Shown here piece by piece: positions 49,051 to 62,559 of a stretch of 64,000 nt of DNA. Every line of letters begins with the position of its first letter. Positions within the stretch are counted from its first letter, which is position 1. The DNA lies in the NCBI GenBank assembly GCA_039619475.1, contig CM077115.1, forward strand, positions 27,541,083 to 27,605,082, given 5' to 3'. The position numbers were made by a program, and so were the translations under genes. The notes beneath the pieces are model-generated. The model saw only the letters and a list, made by a program, of their open reading frames with translations, had not been told where the DNA came from and did no database searches. This DNA is from Icerya purchasi. Its lineage: Eukaryota; Arthropoda; Insecta; Hemiptera; Monophlebidae.

Positions 49051-51079
49051 AAGTGTTTCAGGAAAAAACAAAAAATAAATTGATTATAAACAAATAAATG
49101 CTTGACCTACACAATTAGGAAAACCGCCAGTCTCTTAAAGACAGTAACTGTACACGGAGCGCAGTATGTTCAGATTTAATTTCGCCATTCATATAACATT
49201 AAAAAGAATAGTATAAGAAATTACCGCTAAGATTTATTTAGCAATTTTTTCAAAGAACTTAAATTTTTTCTCCGTAATTTTTGTTTTTTTTTTCCTTTTT
49301 AGCATTTAATTTTGGTTTTCTATAATGTTTTTTATCTTCAGTTTTAAAGCATAATTTTTACTGTTTCATTTGAATTCAGTTTATTTCTTTCAATGTCCAA
49401 AATATTTTTTAATAAAAATTTCGTTCACAAAGACAGTTAGAGAAAGAGGTTAATTTAAAATTATCGGCAATTAAGTAAACAAGAGGCACACATGGTAACG
49501 AACAACAGGTGGTAGAACGCGTGTTTATTAAAAATATTTCGATTATGATCAGCATGTAAAATTCTAGCCGACGATACATGTAACTCTTATGTAACTTTTT
49601 AAATTAATGTACTATTTAATGAAAATCCTGTGCATTTAAAAATTCGGGCAACTCACGTTGTCAATTGGCATCCGTACAACTGCATGCAGTGTGTATCTTT
49701 TTTATTGCAAATTTACACGCTAACACATAGGCCGATTATTACAGGGTAATTACGAAATTTTGCACTTCGTAATTCACAAAAACCTCTCCTATCACCAGCT
49801 TTTTGTAAAACTACACTACAACACGATTAAAATAGTAGTATTTACATTTCCTGATCACAGTGCTTCCATCCATCGTTGTAACGACCGGTAATACTCTATT
49901 TACGATTAATTTCAAAGCAGTATTTTAATTCGTTTACCAAAAATATAACATTTTCTATATAATGCGACAAATTCAAAGTTCATAATTAATGTAATGTGTG
50001 TAAAATCTGACACAGGTTTTATATATCACAATTACCGTTACATTTACACTGCTCTAACTCGGCCATATAACATTTTTCATTTTGACTTGTGACACTTTCA
50101 TCCATTTATGTATAATTATTTTCCATTTTGATATACAGCGGCATTCGAAGCGTAGAACAATGTGATATGTAATAATTTTAGAAACATTTTTAAATGTTCT
50201 TTCAGAACACCATCTTAATTTTATATACATATTCGCATAATCACTCAGAAAAAAGCCGTCATGGTTTAGAAATATTTCGTCAGTGAGTATACATTTTTCA
50301 CTTCCAATTACTACCTCATTACTGCTTCTTAAAATTATTCATGACACCAAAATATTCAACGTTCAATGGAAATCTGATTATTTAACGCAACTTCGTGTTT
50401 ACCTTTAATGGATAATTCGAATAACTCGTTAAAAAAAATATTTCTGCGGGAAAAAATATTTCAAAACGAAAAAAACGACACAAGTGAGAAGACGGTGGCG
50501 ATGAAAAGTGCGCAATATTTTCGCAATGACAAATAGCAAATATTGCGTTCGACGTGGTTTCCAGCGAAGTACTCAATTCGTTAACACTGATTATCACACA
50601 AAGAATCCACCCGGATAAGAAAGTCAAATCGACACCTTAAGTCATTCGGAAAAGTGATTATACCATTACGTTCAGCATCAATGGAAACGCCGATTCCTAG
50701 ATTTTCAGAACTTCTAAACCATCTAATGGCTCTAAAAGGCCGGATTTTGTGATTTTCAGTGCTTCGGCAATATCTCGGTCAATTTTCAAGCTAGGAAAAT
50801 ATCTTTTTCCTTCAAATTATGGAGTTTTCAAGCCCCACAAAATAGTTCTATTCAAAAAAATTTTCGCATGAAATTCAAATTTTTACAGCGTTTGAAAAAT
50901 TTTAAAACTCGATTTTTCAAAAACAAAGACGTACTACTCATCTTTAAAACAAGTTTACTGAAGCGTGATGTTTCATGCGCTAGAGGTTATTGCGTATGTT
51001 AAGTTAAACATAGATATAATTTACATTTACATAATATACTAAAGTCAAAACAAAGAAATCGAATTTTTCACGCTACAAA

Positions 51080-51890
51080 AAGAAAGAGACACGTCATTTT
51101 TCACGCTTTTTTGAAAATACAATTTTGTTCTCGACAAAAAGAGATCTTTCCGTCAACATAACACATGCCCGAAAAAAAAAAAATATTCCAAAATTTTCGA
51201 GCTCTTGGCGCCTCAAGGGTCCAAATTCAAAGTTGAAACCCCGGATGATCCAAAACTAAAGAGAAATATACGGGGATGCGTACATTTTTAATCTTGTTTA
51301 AAATTTTCAACTGTAATACTAACAGCGCGCGCTATTGGACACGTATTTTTTTGCGCTTTTTTGAACTTCCCAGAAACTTCAAAAGTTTCGTTAAAGAAAT
51401 GAAATTCGATTTCGTTCCTGACAAATAGTGATCTTTCTACTGATACATTACATGCCCGGGGGGGAAAAATCAAAACTTTTGAGCTTTTAGCGCCTCGGGA
51501 ACCTAATTTTAAGATTGAGCACCCGGATGTTCCAAACTAAAAAATATACGGAGATGTGCATATTTTTAACCTTGTTCAAATTATAATACTCGTGCCACAA
51601 GGGAGGGGGGCTACACGCCATTTTTCGAAGTTTTTGCCAACTTTGAAAGTTTCGTAAAGGAAATGAAATACGATTTTGTTCTCGAAAAATAATGATCTTT
51701 TCAACAATATATCAGATGCTCGAAAAAAAAAAAATATATTTTTTTCAAAAATTTCGAGCTTTCACCCCCCCCCCACACACACACACCGTGGTCTAATTTT
51801 AAAGTTGGAAACCCGGATGTTCCAAACTAAAGAAATACACAAGGATGCTCCTATTTTTAACCTCGTTCAAAATTTTTATCCATAATAATA
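51080..51890. repeat. Tandem repeat, unit about 264-287 bp, nearly three copies
   Basis: Anchors acatgccc (51163), acatgccc (51450) and agatgctc (51714) set spacings of 287 and 264 bases. Each unit repeats ...gatctttc, then an A-rich tract, cgagctttt.gcgcctc, aacccggatg.tcca.aactaaa, and catttttaa.cttgtt. Variable poly(A), poly(G) and poly(C) runs cause the length differences. Satellite-like, with no coding sequence. Confidence 0.85.
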
Positions 51891-51989
51891 ATGCTCACAA
51901 CAAATGTAAAATAATTAACATCAGCTAAATAGATAATTTTATCAAATATTATTAACATTGACAAACTTGCCTCTTCCTACAAAACCATT

Positions 51990-52800
51990 GCACTAAAATT
52001 AGCCTAGAACTTAGAATAAGCGGAATGAAGCTGCCAGTAAATGAACCCTGTACGAAATATAGCAGTGCTATCCTAATAAAGAATAACATTAATATAGAAA
52101 AAAAACTGTCAAAATCGAAAGTCATGACATTGAAATCTTGTCAGTTAGTGTAAGGAGCTGCACAGTCGCTTCAATATACAAACCACTGAACACAATACTT
52201 CAGAGTAGTCCAATGAAATAAAAATAAACCTAAATTATCGCGGACGATTGTAACATCACACAATGTCAACTGGGGGTTACATTAAAAACGACTTGAGCGG
52301 AGAACTTGTGGAAAACTACATAGAAAGAAATAAGCTTAATTTTTGGTACAAAACTTCCGGCATTATTTAACAGTGGAAGATTGAAGCGGGCTACAATCCA
52401 GATAACATATTCGTTACGAATAATAATGCTCGCGCGTGCACCAAGAAAATCTCAAATTCAACTAATTGTTATAATTTTAAAAAAGCTAACGAAACTCGAT
52501 TTACAGAAGAACCAGCTAACCGGATCAAACGTGTACCGCCAATAGTGAAAAAATATGACACTTTTGTCAACACAATACCGGCTACATGTTATACCTAGAA
52601 TGTTCAAACACTTTTGGGAATAATATAAAAATTACGCTCAGACATGTAAGGAAGGCCCGTTGTTCAACGATGAAACCATCAAAAGAGATTTAGATATTGT
52701 AGAAGAAATCGCTGCAGAACATAGTAAGGAATGACGGGAATCAGACGAGAATTTAAATCAGGAAGGTCAGCAAGAAGGCATGGCAGTTGATAAATAAATT
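51990..52800 (+). mobile_element. LINE endonuclease-domain relic
   Basis: Read across frames, the sequence gives KYSSAILIKNNINIEKKLSK near 52060, VASIYKPLNT near 52160, a decayed GDFN-like segment with CNITQCQLG near 52255, GTKLPALFNSGRLKRA near 52350, GYNPDNIFVTNNNARA near 52390 and EEPANRIKRVPPIVKK near 52510. This order matches the apurinic-type endonuclease domain and linker of insect non-LTR elements. Confidence 0.7.
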
Positions 52801-53520
52801 AAAACAGGAAGACGTAACATTCATATTGCGAAAGACTGTCAATTTTTAAAATATATCACCACCATTGTATGCTAAAAGTTCTACAAACAAAATTATCAAC
52901 AATTAGAATTTAATTAAAACAAACAAATAAAATAATAGACTAAAATTCTGTTTCAAAAATTATGAAAAGAACCCAACACAAAAAAAAAAAACAAAAAAAA
53001 AACAAAAAAAACAAATAAAAAACAGAAAGCTGGATAAAATAACTAAACACAACAGAATAAAACTAAAATACGACAATTTATAAATAAACAAAAAAAGGGG
53101 GGCTCATTGTACATTTGATTATCTCATAAAAAACAATAAAAAAACAACAATAGTAAAAGAAACCGGTTAAAAAAGAGAATGTACAGTTATAAAGAAATAA
53201 TTTAGATGTAGAGTTCAAAGTTTGAGGAGGAGAGCTTAATCATCGCGATAACCGTCTGAATAGAATAAAAATTAGACTTTAGCCCCGAAATATTCATTGG
53301 TACGATGGAGTTTTGGTAACTCTTCGATCATTTAAGATGTTCAGAAAATCAGGCCTTCCCTTTTGACAAAATATAGTTAAACAAAAAAAAAAAAAAACAC
53401 TATCGACTATAAGTTTTTTTTTTTGAGTTGTTTCTTAGTTTCGATGAATTGCATTGCCAAAATACGCATTTTCAGAAAAATTAATAATAAAAATACAACA
53501 TTGCAGTAATTATAACTTAC

Positions 53521-53662
53521 CTTAAAATCAGATAGCGATGCCATCAAGTCGTCTAATTCCCTGGTAGCCGAAGAAGCGGTAGGTCTGACGCTTCGAGTAG
53601 TGGTAGTTGTTGTTTCTTCCATCGTCATTTTTTTCATCAGATATGGACCACCGCCGTTAATG
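53521..53662 (-). CDS. Pax: Paxillin exon with LD4 motif
   Basis: The acceptor is tattattgatag and the donor AAG|GTAAGT. The exon starts with the last base of a split codon and ends in phase 0, joining the LD5-LIM1 exon in frame. It reads INGGGPYLMKKMTMEE, a run of six Thr, then ATRELDDLMASLSDFK. The last segment is the LD4 motif and differs from the vertebrate one (ATRELDELMASLSDFK) at a single residue. LD4 binds FAK and GIT-type partners. LD1-LD3 and the start codon must lie in exons upstream, at higher coordinates outside the window or too divergent for me to see. Confidence 0.93.
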
Positions 53663-54049
53663 CTATCAATAATAAAATACATATAAATAGTAACAAGCGA
53701 AATTCAATTCTCATTCTCTCTCTTTTAAGCTTATCAACCGGAGGTACCAGGAAATAAGCAAGAGAAGAAAGAGTCGGTTATATCTTAATTCGATATCAAA
53801 TATCATTAATAAAAAGTAATTAATATAGCATGATAATGAGCGAAGAAGAAAAGGATCAAATCTAAATCTCAACGATACAGAGCAGAGCAACTGCAGCAAA
53901 TCACTTTTGCTATTACTAAATTCCGGTGGCGTATGTGCAGACCCCACTTTCCAGTCGGATAACAGGAGACAAAAGAAGAGAGAGAGAAAAATAAAAAATA
54001 TGAAAGGTTTTAACCGTTCGATATTTTACTCATTGCTAAAGTAATTAAA

Positions 54050-55195
54050 CTTGAAATTTAATTTTCTTCCTTTTCCGGTCGAGTAATTCTTAACTTCCAA
54101 AATCCCGATTCTATCGCATGTTTCCAAATTTTCTCCCTACGTTCTCTCTTATAACAGTCTTCCTTACTTTTCTTATGATTTTAATAGCGTATGGCACCCT
54201 ATCAATTTCTCCTCTCTTCCGATCCGAACTAATTTTTCCCCTCACAATATAGTCAACTACAAATTCCTTCATTTTCTGGGCTCCTCTTTTCCTTCCCATG
54301 TGTCTTAATCTTCACGCATGGTTCCAAGAGTGATGAGGGCGTAGGTGGTGCGCATTTACGTCTCCTTCGTTCCTGCACTCTGTGTCCCTCAGACTTCCTC
54401 TTTCTGCTCTATCTTCTCGGCTGAATCGATCTCAATTCTTTGTGTCATTTATTTTATATCCTTTGCAAGTGGATTCTAAAGGCGTTCTTCGAACCATTTC
54501 CTCTCCATTCCTCTGACGGTATCATTCTCTCAATTCGATCTCTCGTCTCCTCTTTGTTCTCGTCCCATTCCATCCTCATATTTCAATATAGAGGGCAATG
54601 ACTCAGCTGATTCTTTAGCTCGCTCAGCCGTCCGGGATGGTCCTTTCCTCGACTCTTTCCCTTCTTCAGACATTCTTTCCCTATCACGCTCTAATTATTC
54701 CAGACTTTGGCTACACTTTTATCCATCTTTATTATCATTATTCATACTACCGTCTTATTCAACCGGTTTTTCCTACCTTGGTTTCATTCTATTCGTGTCT
54801 GTCGTCGTTTCACTATCGTTTCCTTGATTAAACTCAGGATCAATCATTCTCTACTCCCCTCTTCTCACTTTCGTTTTTCTTTAGCTCTTTCTCCTTTCTG
54901 CTCTCTTCATGCTTCTGAGCTTCCTCGTTTTTGTGATTAAAATCGTATCCTTTTCGAATGTTCCGCACTCCTTAACGAGCGTTCCCTTCTATACGCCCAA
55001 CTTTTAGATTTGGGTCTTCATACTCTGTTTAACGTTACCTATATCGTTTTCTTTCTATTGCCTTCAGTTGTTCCGCCGCAGTTGCCTTTTGTGAGTTCCA
55101 TTTCTGACCGTCTGGCTATTTAGTTCTATCTATTGAATTATCATGCTGTCAGGTCGAGGCCGATGGCGTGCCCAGGGTAGGGTAAAAAAAAGAAA
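54050..55195 (+). mobile_element. I/LOA-like LINE RNase H and 3' end
   Basis: Frame-broken copy of the family at 8560 and 45176. It has FNIEGNDSADSLARSAV near 54580 (last RNase H motif), FECSALLNERSLLYAQLL near 54955 with one frame shift, and a 3' end gtgcccagg plus A-rich tail near 55165-55195. Pyrimidine-rich on the plus strand, like the sister copies. Confidence 0.75.
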
Positions 55196-55827
55196 AAAAA
55201 AACTTCCAAAAATAAAAAATTGGCGAGTATTGACTATTTAGTATTTCGTAACCTGTATTAAAAGCAAAAAAAGAAACATTACTACCCTTGAAAGTTTTTT
55301 TTTTTTTTTTTATCGAGTGCAAATTACTACAATGGCCAAAAACACCGGCATGTATTATTGTAAATCTTAAATGCTATTAAAGATATTTATTTTTTTGGGG
55401 AAATTATTACCGTTTGCACCGTGAAAGCATTATTTGCTAAAATTTCTTGTAATGGTTTTTTCTGGAGGCGGTCTGGGAGAAATTTTTTATATTGTGGGCA
55501 AAAAGACGATATATGGTGAACCGAAAACCGGGCCATGTTACAATGAGGGGAAAAAGGTGGATTTGATTTTTGCAATATATGTCCATGCGTCAACCAGGTA
55601 TAATACGAAGTCGGCCCATCACAACTTCCTCTTTCCTAGAGTGCACGCCTGATATCCACAAGTTAGTATTTTCTCGGATTGTATGGAGATTAGTTTACTT
55701 GAATCCTTCAATTATCAAGGTTTTTTCTAGCCTTACTTGTGCCATATGTGATATTGTAACTGGGACGTTTGAATGAGGCTACATAGTTACTGCCTTTTTT
55801 GCTGATTTTAGTTGTACACACATAGTC

Positions 55828-56093
55828 GTAGTGTACTAGGCAATTGTTATATGCAACGTGAGCGTACACACGCAAGACTACACTCCGAAATGATATTGTT
55901 AGTGTTTGATTTATCGATATACAAATACAGTCCCCGTGTGTGTCTACTGTGTATAATGTGGTATACGAGGTGATTTGTCATTATCTTCTACGTGAAACAG
56001 CGAATATTTTAAATTAATTTCTATCGTCGCTCGGGATCGAACCCGAGACTTCCATGACGGAAGCCAAGCGCTCTATCAACTAGGCTGTCGAAA
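55828..56093 (-). mobile_element. tRNA-derived SINE, copy 2
   Basis: On the minus strand GACAGCCTAGTTGATAGAGC (A box region) and GGGTTCGATCCCG (perfect B box) lie about 45 bases apart, ending in GCGACGA. A body follows that matches copy 1 at 9294-9545 down to gcaattg.tatatgcaacg. The head and B box are better preserved than in copy 1. Orientation is the same as copy 1. Confidence 0.85.
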
Positions 56094-59000
56094 TGAAAAT
56101 CCCGAATACAGCACTGTAATTTCTACATTTATTTTCTTTCTGACTGGGCTATTCGTATATTTATTCATGGAAATATTACATTAAACAAACATTAAAATAT
56201 ATCTTATAAGTTTTTTCCTGATTTCTGCAATTTTAATCTTTGAAAATTATTTACTTCTTCTACTTTCTTCACTAAACTATTGCTCTCATTTATTGAACTG
56301 CAATTTTTTTCGTATCAACTAATTTCACATATAATAATCGAAAATAAATGTGTTATATCGGGGAAGTGAATAAATTTGTTAACTTTGTTTTTTTCTTTTT
56401 TTCGATTTCAGTCTCCGTGGACTACGCTTAATAAGTCTTCATTTTACAACTTATCCTTTTTCCTTCCTTAACACCCTTCCAATATTTCTCGAGACCTTCC
56501 ATTAAAGCATTTTTATGGCTTATCGAAAGCGATCTATTCCGATTTACTTGTTTTATTTTATAGATTGGCGTCGCAACTGCTTTATGAAACCATTCTTTAT
56601 TAAATATTTGAGTAACATGCATTAATTATTTTCTTTATATACCAAAAGTTGAACAGTTTAAAGTCTGACCTTCTACACCAGTTTATCTACAATAAGGTAT
56701 GGTAAATTCGTGAAAATCGAAATGAATCAAATTTTTACAAAGTCAAAAATCGCGAGAACCTCAATCGAAAACAAAACAAATAATTAGCCTATTCAACGGA
56801 ATAATACAAATTTATATACGAGCGGCATTTTATTTACATTTTTTTTTTTCTTCAGCGGGGGATGTTGAAAATTCCATTGCCAGACTTATAAATTAAGATC
56901 GTACGAATTTTTTATATAAATTCTTTAAAACCGGTAATCTTTTATTTTATTTATTTCTTTTTAACGTTCTTAAATAATATCGAACCGTGCAAAAATATAT
57001 TGCAGTTAGACGATCCGCGAAAATTAGCACGATCTATAAAATATTTTACCACTCTAAGAGACTGCCAAAATATTTGGTCGGTCGGAGGTTATACGGATCA
57101 TTCATTATAAATCACACCGTGTAAGTGATTTTTATTGCGACTTTTCTTTTTTTTTCTTTTTTTACTGTTTCAGAAAAATAAAATTAGTCGGGTCAACATT
57201 GAGAATTTTTAATAAAAAACACAGTTGCTCTTACTACAACTTACATAATTCGTATTTGGACAATAACATAAATTCATACAACGCTTAGCGCCCAAAGCTC
57301 CAACAACAATTCGCCCTTTACAACAGTTCAGTGAAATAGGTTAAGTAATAGTTCGATCGGATTATACAGCTCTGTGACGACTTTGTGGTAGGCGCATAAT
57401 TCACACTTTATGACACTTCGAGTGGGAGTATTTTCTAGTAAGTCGACGTATTTAAAATTAACATCTGAGAGTAACAAGTTGGCTTTTCGAGCTATTTTTA
57501 AATTTGTAAAAGAACTGTTTTTTATGTCTACCGTAGACTACCTCCATTCGTTTGCAAAGCAAGAACACTGTTAAATTAGTTTAACCCGACTGTCAGCACG
57601 TGAGGTCTGCTGAACCCCTATGTAAATCCTAGAAAATTTGTTATTTAATTGTTTATTGCTGATAAATCGCTTCTACCTTTTTAAATATTCATCTAGAATG
57701 ATTATGTGTGTGCCGTTTTCATTGATTCAACATTATCCAGCTATTTAAACTATGTTCATCTTCCGCGGAAGTCGTGTCGACTCCACATTGTGACTAACGT
57801 AATATTTCGTTGAACAACAGTTATGTTCACTTATTCGTTTGTGATCGATTTTCCGTATATATTAGTCGAATTGTAAAAAAAAAAAAAAAAAAAAAAAAAA
57901 CTGTTCGCTTTTTTAATCCTCTCATCAATTCTTCCAAGAATTTTGTATTTTGCGCAGTAAGTTGTCAGATTTTCTTAGTTTTATTAAACGATACGACAAT
58001 ATTTCCGTAACTTGTAACCTTTTTTATATCTGGAATAGTGTTTCTACTTAACGTACCATCGGAAATTACTGGAATGCTTTAAAGACATGCACAGTTCAAG
58101 AAGTTATCGAAAGCGAGCCATCAAATTTTATAATGTTTCTTCCGAACTTGAAGCAACCTAAATCACAGATACCTCTATATTTTCGGGAAAGAAGTGATAT
58201 AAAAACGAAGAAATTCTATCTTAAATATCTTAAATACAAAGAGCCGATGTGTTTAAGTCATACGAAAGGCATCTATGCTTGAGTAAGAGAAGAAAATAAT
58301 TCCACTAGCGAATCGAGTTAAAATTTATTAAATGATTCTTTTTTTTCCCGTGTAATATAATTTTTTAATATTCTAAAATTACTATTATAGTTATAAATTT
58401 GTTATAATTTAAATGCGAGTTTTTAATTTTCATTTATAACTTCTAATCAGGATCGGATACAGCCTTAAGAAATCGTTCAAGTATTCTTTCGCAGTACTGA
58501 CTTAAGTACAGTCTAGAAAGAAAGAACAATCGACTATTTAATCATCAGAATATACAAGAACTGTTAAATAATAAGAATTCGGAATAATTTCCGTAAAACA
58601 CCTTGTTAAGAACTGGTTTACGAATTCTAAGAAAGATGAGACACAGCTTGATAAAGAAATATGAGAACAATTTTTTCGATGAAATACCATCACAAGTACT
58701 GAAATATTAAGAAAAGTAGGTGAATTGTCTCCGCTTCGTTTTCAGTTATTTATCGCAAGAGTAGTTACCGATTATTTCGAAAATTTACGGTGACACTTGT
58801 TGATATATCCGGCTATATAACTTCATACGTTGAACCGAAATTATATGAAAATTACAGCGTAATTTTTTTGTACTTTTAATTCGGCATAAACCCTTTTTAT
58901 TTAAGTATTTTTATTTTATTTTATTTTTAACGACTGCTCCCGTATGCGTTTAAAATTCTCTCTTTAAAGTAAACGATAGAAAAATAGCTACAATTTCTTA

Positions 59001-59136
59001 CATTAATTTTACTGTTTAAGTATACCACGGAATATAAATAAAAATTAATTTTATAATTAGTATAATAATTTACTTATTATTTTATTTATTAGTTTATTTA
59101 AGATCACTCTGTAACAACTAGGTTTTTAGCAACCAC

Positions 59137-59201
<65 letters not shown>

Positions 59202-60337
59202 AAAAGTTTTACAAACATCAGAATTAGTTAATTATACATTAATTAAACAAGGGAAGACATTTAGTTAAATAAAGCTATTATTTTTATTGCAATGTAAAAA
59301 AGGTTTAAAATTTTAACGACACTACCAATTTTATTTTTATTTTAAAAAGTTAATTTTAAGAGTTTTTAATAAATGTTATAATACTAAAGATAATATTTTG
59401 AACATAATCGTATTATTTCAAAACCTATTTCCTCATCCGTGTATATAAAAGATGGTTTACAGGTAACATTTTCAGGATATTTTAATATTGTGCGTTCGAC
59501 AATGTGTGATCATTACAAAATTGTTCTTCTGGTATATCAGACATTTAAATTAAATCGAACTGTTCGATAAACATTCGTAAGGCCTAATTGCATTCACAAC
59601 TTCGTAACATACGGATTTTATTGAATAATCTGCAAATTATCTGGATAGAAGTTTATACTTACAGTTTCCACGATAATGTGTACTACTGAATGTAACAATG
59701 AAAAACTAGCAATGTCGGTTCAATTCAAATTTCGGAACATGGCGAATACTACTGATAAACATTTCCAGCATTTCACCACTTTTAGAGTTCCTAATTTAAA
59801 TAACTAAATTATTAAATTAAATGATAAAATCAACGTTGTCGAAAATAAGCAAGGAAAAAGATTACATATATGCAGCAACGAGTGTATAAATAGGAAAATT
59901 GAATTTACGAGAACAATGCGATATTCAAAATATTTGAGCAAAATATTTACTGTGGTAAATACAAATTTCAAATAAAAATGTTTATTGTTGAGACAAGCAC
60001 AAATAAATGAAATAACAAAAAATAACTATAAACCCTCAGCGATAGTGCGCTGAAGCGCCGAAAGATATATTTTAACCAGATTTATTTGTTAAACTAATTT
60101 TTAATTGTTGCATTCTGTGCATAGTCTCACACCACCGATAAGATCGTACTCATCTTTAGATTAAGATTTAGTATTTAGTGGTATATCGTTGATATTGTTG
60201 AATCCATTTTAAAAAAATAATTCTTAATTGTGTTCAATTTTATTATTCATAGTTTAAGGAATTAGTTGCGAACTCACCGGTTAACCGAATTAGCCAATTC
60301 TTCGTTCATAACTGCGCGACATGATTTTATCAGCTAC
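56094..60337. other. Non-coding stretch, no gene seen
   Basis: AT-rich DNA with poly(T) and poly(A) runs (56840-56852, 57876-57900) and a (TA)n run. Short open frames at 56622-56428 (minus) and about 58100-58281 (plus) have near-normal composition but no family signature. They could be unrecognised exons but are more likely chance. Confidence 0.5.
59143..59195. repeat. (TA)n microsatellite
   Basis: About 25 TA units, the longest (TA)n run in the window. Confidence 0.9.
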
Positions 60338-60839
60338 CTAGGGCGTCGTCAGGGGGCCGGGGGGATAAATGCTCCTTCCTAGAAATTAATAGTGCTCTCA
60401 CCTATTGAGAATGAAGGCGAAGTCTCGTTATTTAATTGCCGTACCTTGTATTTTACTTACAGCCATGAATAAGTAAAGCATAATACAGAGGTTATATTTT
60501 CTTGTTTTATTTATTAGTTAACTTTATTTTAATTATTATACAAATGCTAACAAATATACATATGTTTATGATTGGTTTCTAAATTCACTAATTAAGGCCT
60601 TCTGTGCTGATTGAGGATGTGCCCCGGCTACCACCTTTATTTCGGAAACGCAGAATATCAAAATGATTGTGTGGGTAATGTGGCGAGATCGTCGTCGTCC
60701 AAATATTTTAACGAAAATTACGATTCAAACAATGGACGACTGCTATGGAAATGACATTGGCCACTTCATTAATCCAACGTCGATGTTATAAAACTTTAGC
60801 TAATGCACTTAATAAAACAATTGGTCTGTATAAAGATGG

Positions 60840-62110
60840 AATAATACTTGGATTGCGTCCAGGTTTTAACACCAACGTTAATAAATTGAAATATCAAGTT
60901 CTCAAAATATTAAATTCACTGTAGAATTCTTCTCTCCGATTAATACTGGGTGCGCACTGCACATCTCCCGCTCATAGTCTTCAATACTTATTGGATTCTC
61001 CACCCAAGCACTTTCAAAGATCCTTTCACTCCTTCCGTGATTCTCTAAGAGTTTTCCGTCTCGGACTTCGTGATTCTTACCCCCCACCTCCTAATGGGGC
61101 TCTCCCCCGTCTAGCAAAAATTCTATTAGACTCCAGCATCGATCCTCAGCACTTTAAGAATATGAATATACCATCTCTTCTTCCACCCTGGATTACCCTA
61201 CCAGCCGAGATCGATTATTTCCTTGCCCAAGTCTTCAGGGGAAATGTTTCCCCTTCATCCCTCCGCGCCAAAATTTTCTCGGCCCTACAAAGCTATTCAA
61301 ACCATCAGTTCTACTATGGTCCCGAATCGTCCCCTACTGCTTATTCTTTTTACTCTGATCTGGTTTCATTGTCCTCCCGACTACACAACCATTGTTCTTT
61401 TCTCGATGCCGAACTTCATGGCATATTCCTAGCCCTTGAATCTACAGTTAAATCCCCTCCAGCCAACAGTCGCATTTTAATTGTATCTGATTCGCGTGCA
61501 GCTTTAGACACCCTTTCCCAATAAACCCCGTTGAACTATATAGCTACTTTAATCCAATCCCTAATCCTAAAGCTAATATCATCCCCCCACCAAATGATTT
61601 CCCTGTGGGTGCCAAGCCACACTGGACTCGTGGGTAATTTTTGTTAGCTGACACTGCTGGTAAGTCAGCTCTATTGTGCCCCATGCCTCGTTCTCATCCC
61701 CCCCCCATGACATAATAAAGTGCATAAAAATTTATATGTAATTCCGATGGAAGCAAGATTGACTCTCCAAATAAGCTTGCTTTCGGAGGGAGATAAAACA
61801 CGGTATTAACCCCTGGTTCCCTCCGCCGACCTCCCTAGAACCCATTTTGTCGCTATGACAAGGCTCTGCATCGGACATATTTCTCTGATGCATAACCATC
61901 TTTTACTTAATTGCGAGCCTCCTTTTGAATGCCCCTTTTGTTCCCTCCAGCCTGCTCCTTCAATAAAACGCCTGCTCTTAGAGTGCCCTTCTTTGCTCTT
62001 TAACGCTCTAATCTCCGCATAGTGTCGCTGCAGTCATCTCTGGCTAACTCGTCCGCGAATATCGTAGACACTATTCAGTCTCTTTAAACAACTGGTTTGT
62101 TTCGAGTCAT
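60840..62110 (+). mobile_element. I/R1-like LINE: RT linker, RNase H and C-terminal end
   Basis: SSLRLILGAHCTSPAHSLQY near 60925 is the post-RT linker. The frame 60991-61524 is open for 177 codons and covers RNase H with DAELHGIFLALE and ILIVSDSRAALDTL. The first catalytic motif YTDGS has become YYGPES, so the first Asp is lost. After a stop the last motif LWVPSHTGLVGN and ADTAGKSA follow near 61605-61665, then ECPFCSLQPAPSIKRLLLEC near 61928. This is a different subfamily from the copies at 8560, 45176 and 54050. Confidence 0.85.
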
Positions 62111-62559
62111 TTAGTGTTCCCACCGCGATAGTGCCGTAATAGCCTCGGCAGCTGCACACGGCACTCAAGAAATAGGTTATTTCTTGTGAAGGCGGAAAGT
62201 AACAGGAGATTATAAAAACTTCTTCGATTTAAACTGCAACAATATGTTCGCAGCCTTCGAAGAATTCTACCTCTTTAAATGTTAATTTTCAGTTAACTAC
62301 GATCGATACGTATTGCTTTGTTATTTCGGTGTAAGCATTAGGAACGTCTGGAATTTTCTGTTGAATAAGATAAGGGGTTCTGAGATGCAAGCTATATCTT
62401 TAATTTTCTTAAGCAGATCGATCTGTAATAAATAATTTCGAGATCAAGAATGATGAAGATTAATTTGCATAACTGAGAGAAAAGTAAAATTATTATTATC
62501 TGTAATAGTGTTACTTTCTAAAACTTGATAAATCCTATTTGCAGCTTCGCATTTGTACA

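Larger units (their letters stand above)
36267..53520 (-). other. 17 kb paxillin intron, rich in mobile elements
   Basis: A phase-0 intron between the LD4 and LD5 exons. Recognised content: LINE relics at 36711, 40135, 42030, 44370, 45176, 47960 and 51990, a mariner at 40792, a MITE candidate at 43814, a tandem repeat at 51080 and a GC-richer island at 37920-38260. Bases 36880-37900, 38600-40120, 42430-43810, 46250-47950, 49060-51070 and 52800-53400 show no gene or element I can name. Confidence 0.8.

Noticed and set aside
56040..56093. Possible functional tRNA gene on the minus strand
   Set aside because: A and B boxes are present, but the anticodon loop would have only five bases and the acceptor stem does not close in this copy. 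A 170-bp body is shared with 9294-9545, so it is a SINE head.
56428..56622. 64-codon ATG-started minus-strand frame
   Set aside because: Composition is fairly gene-like but there is no recognisable domain, promoter or splice partner. Left unassigned.
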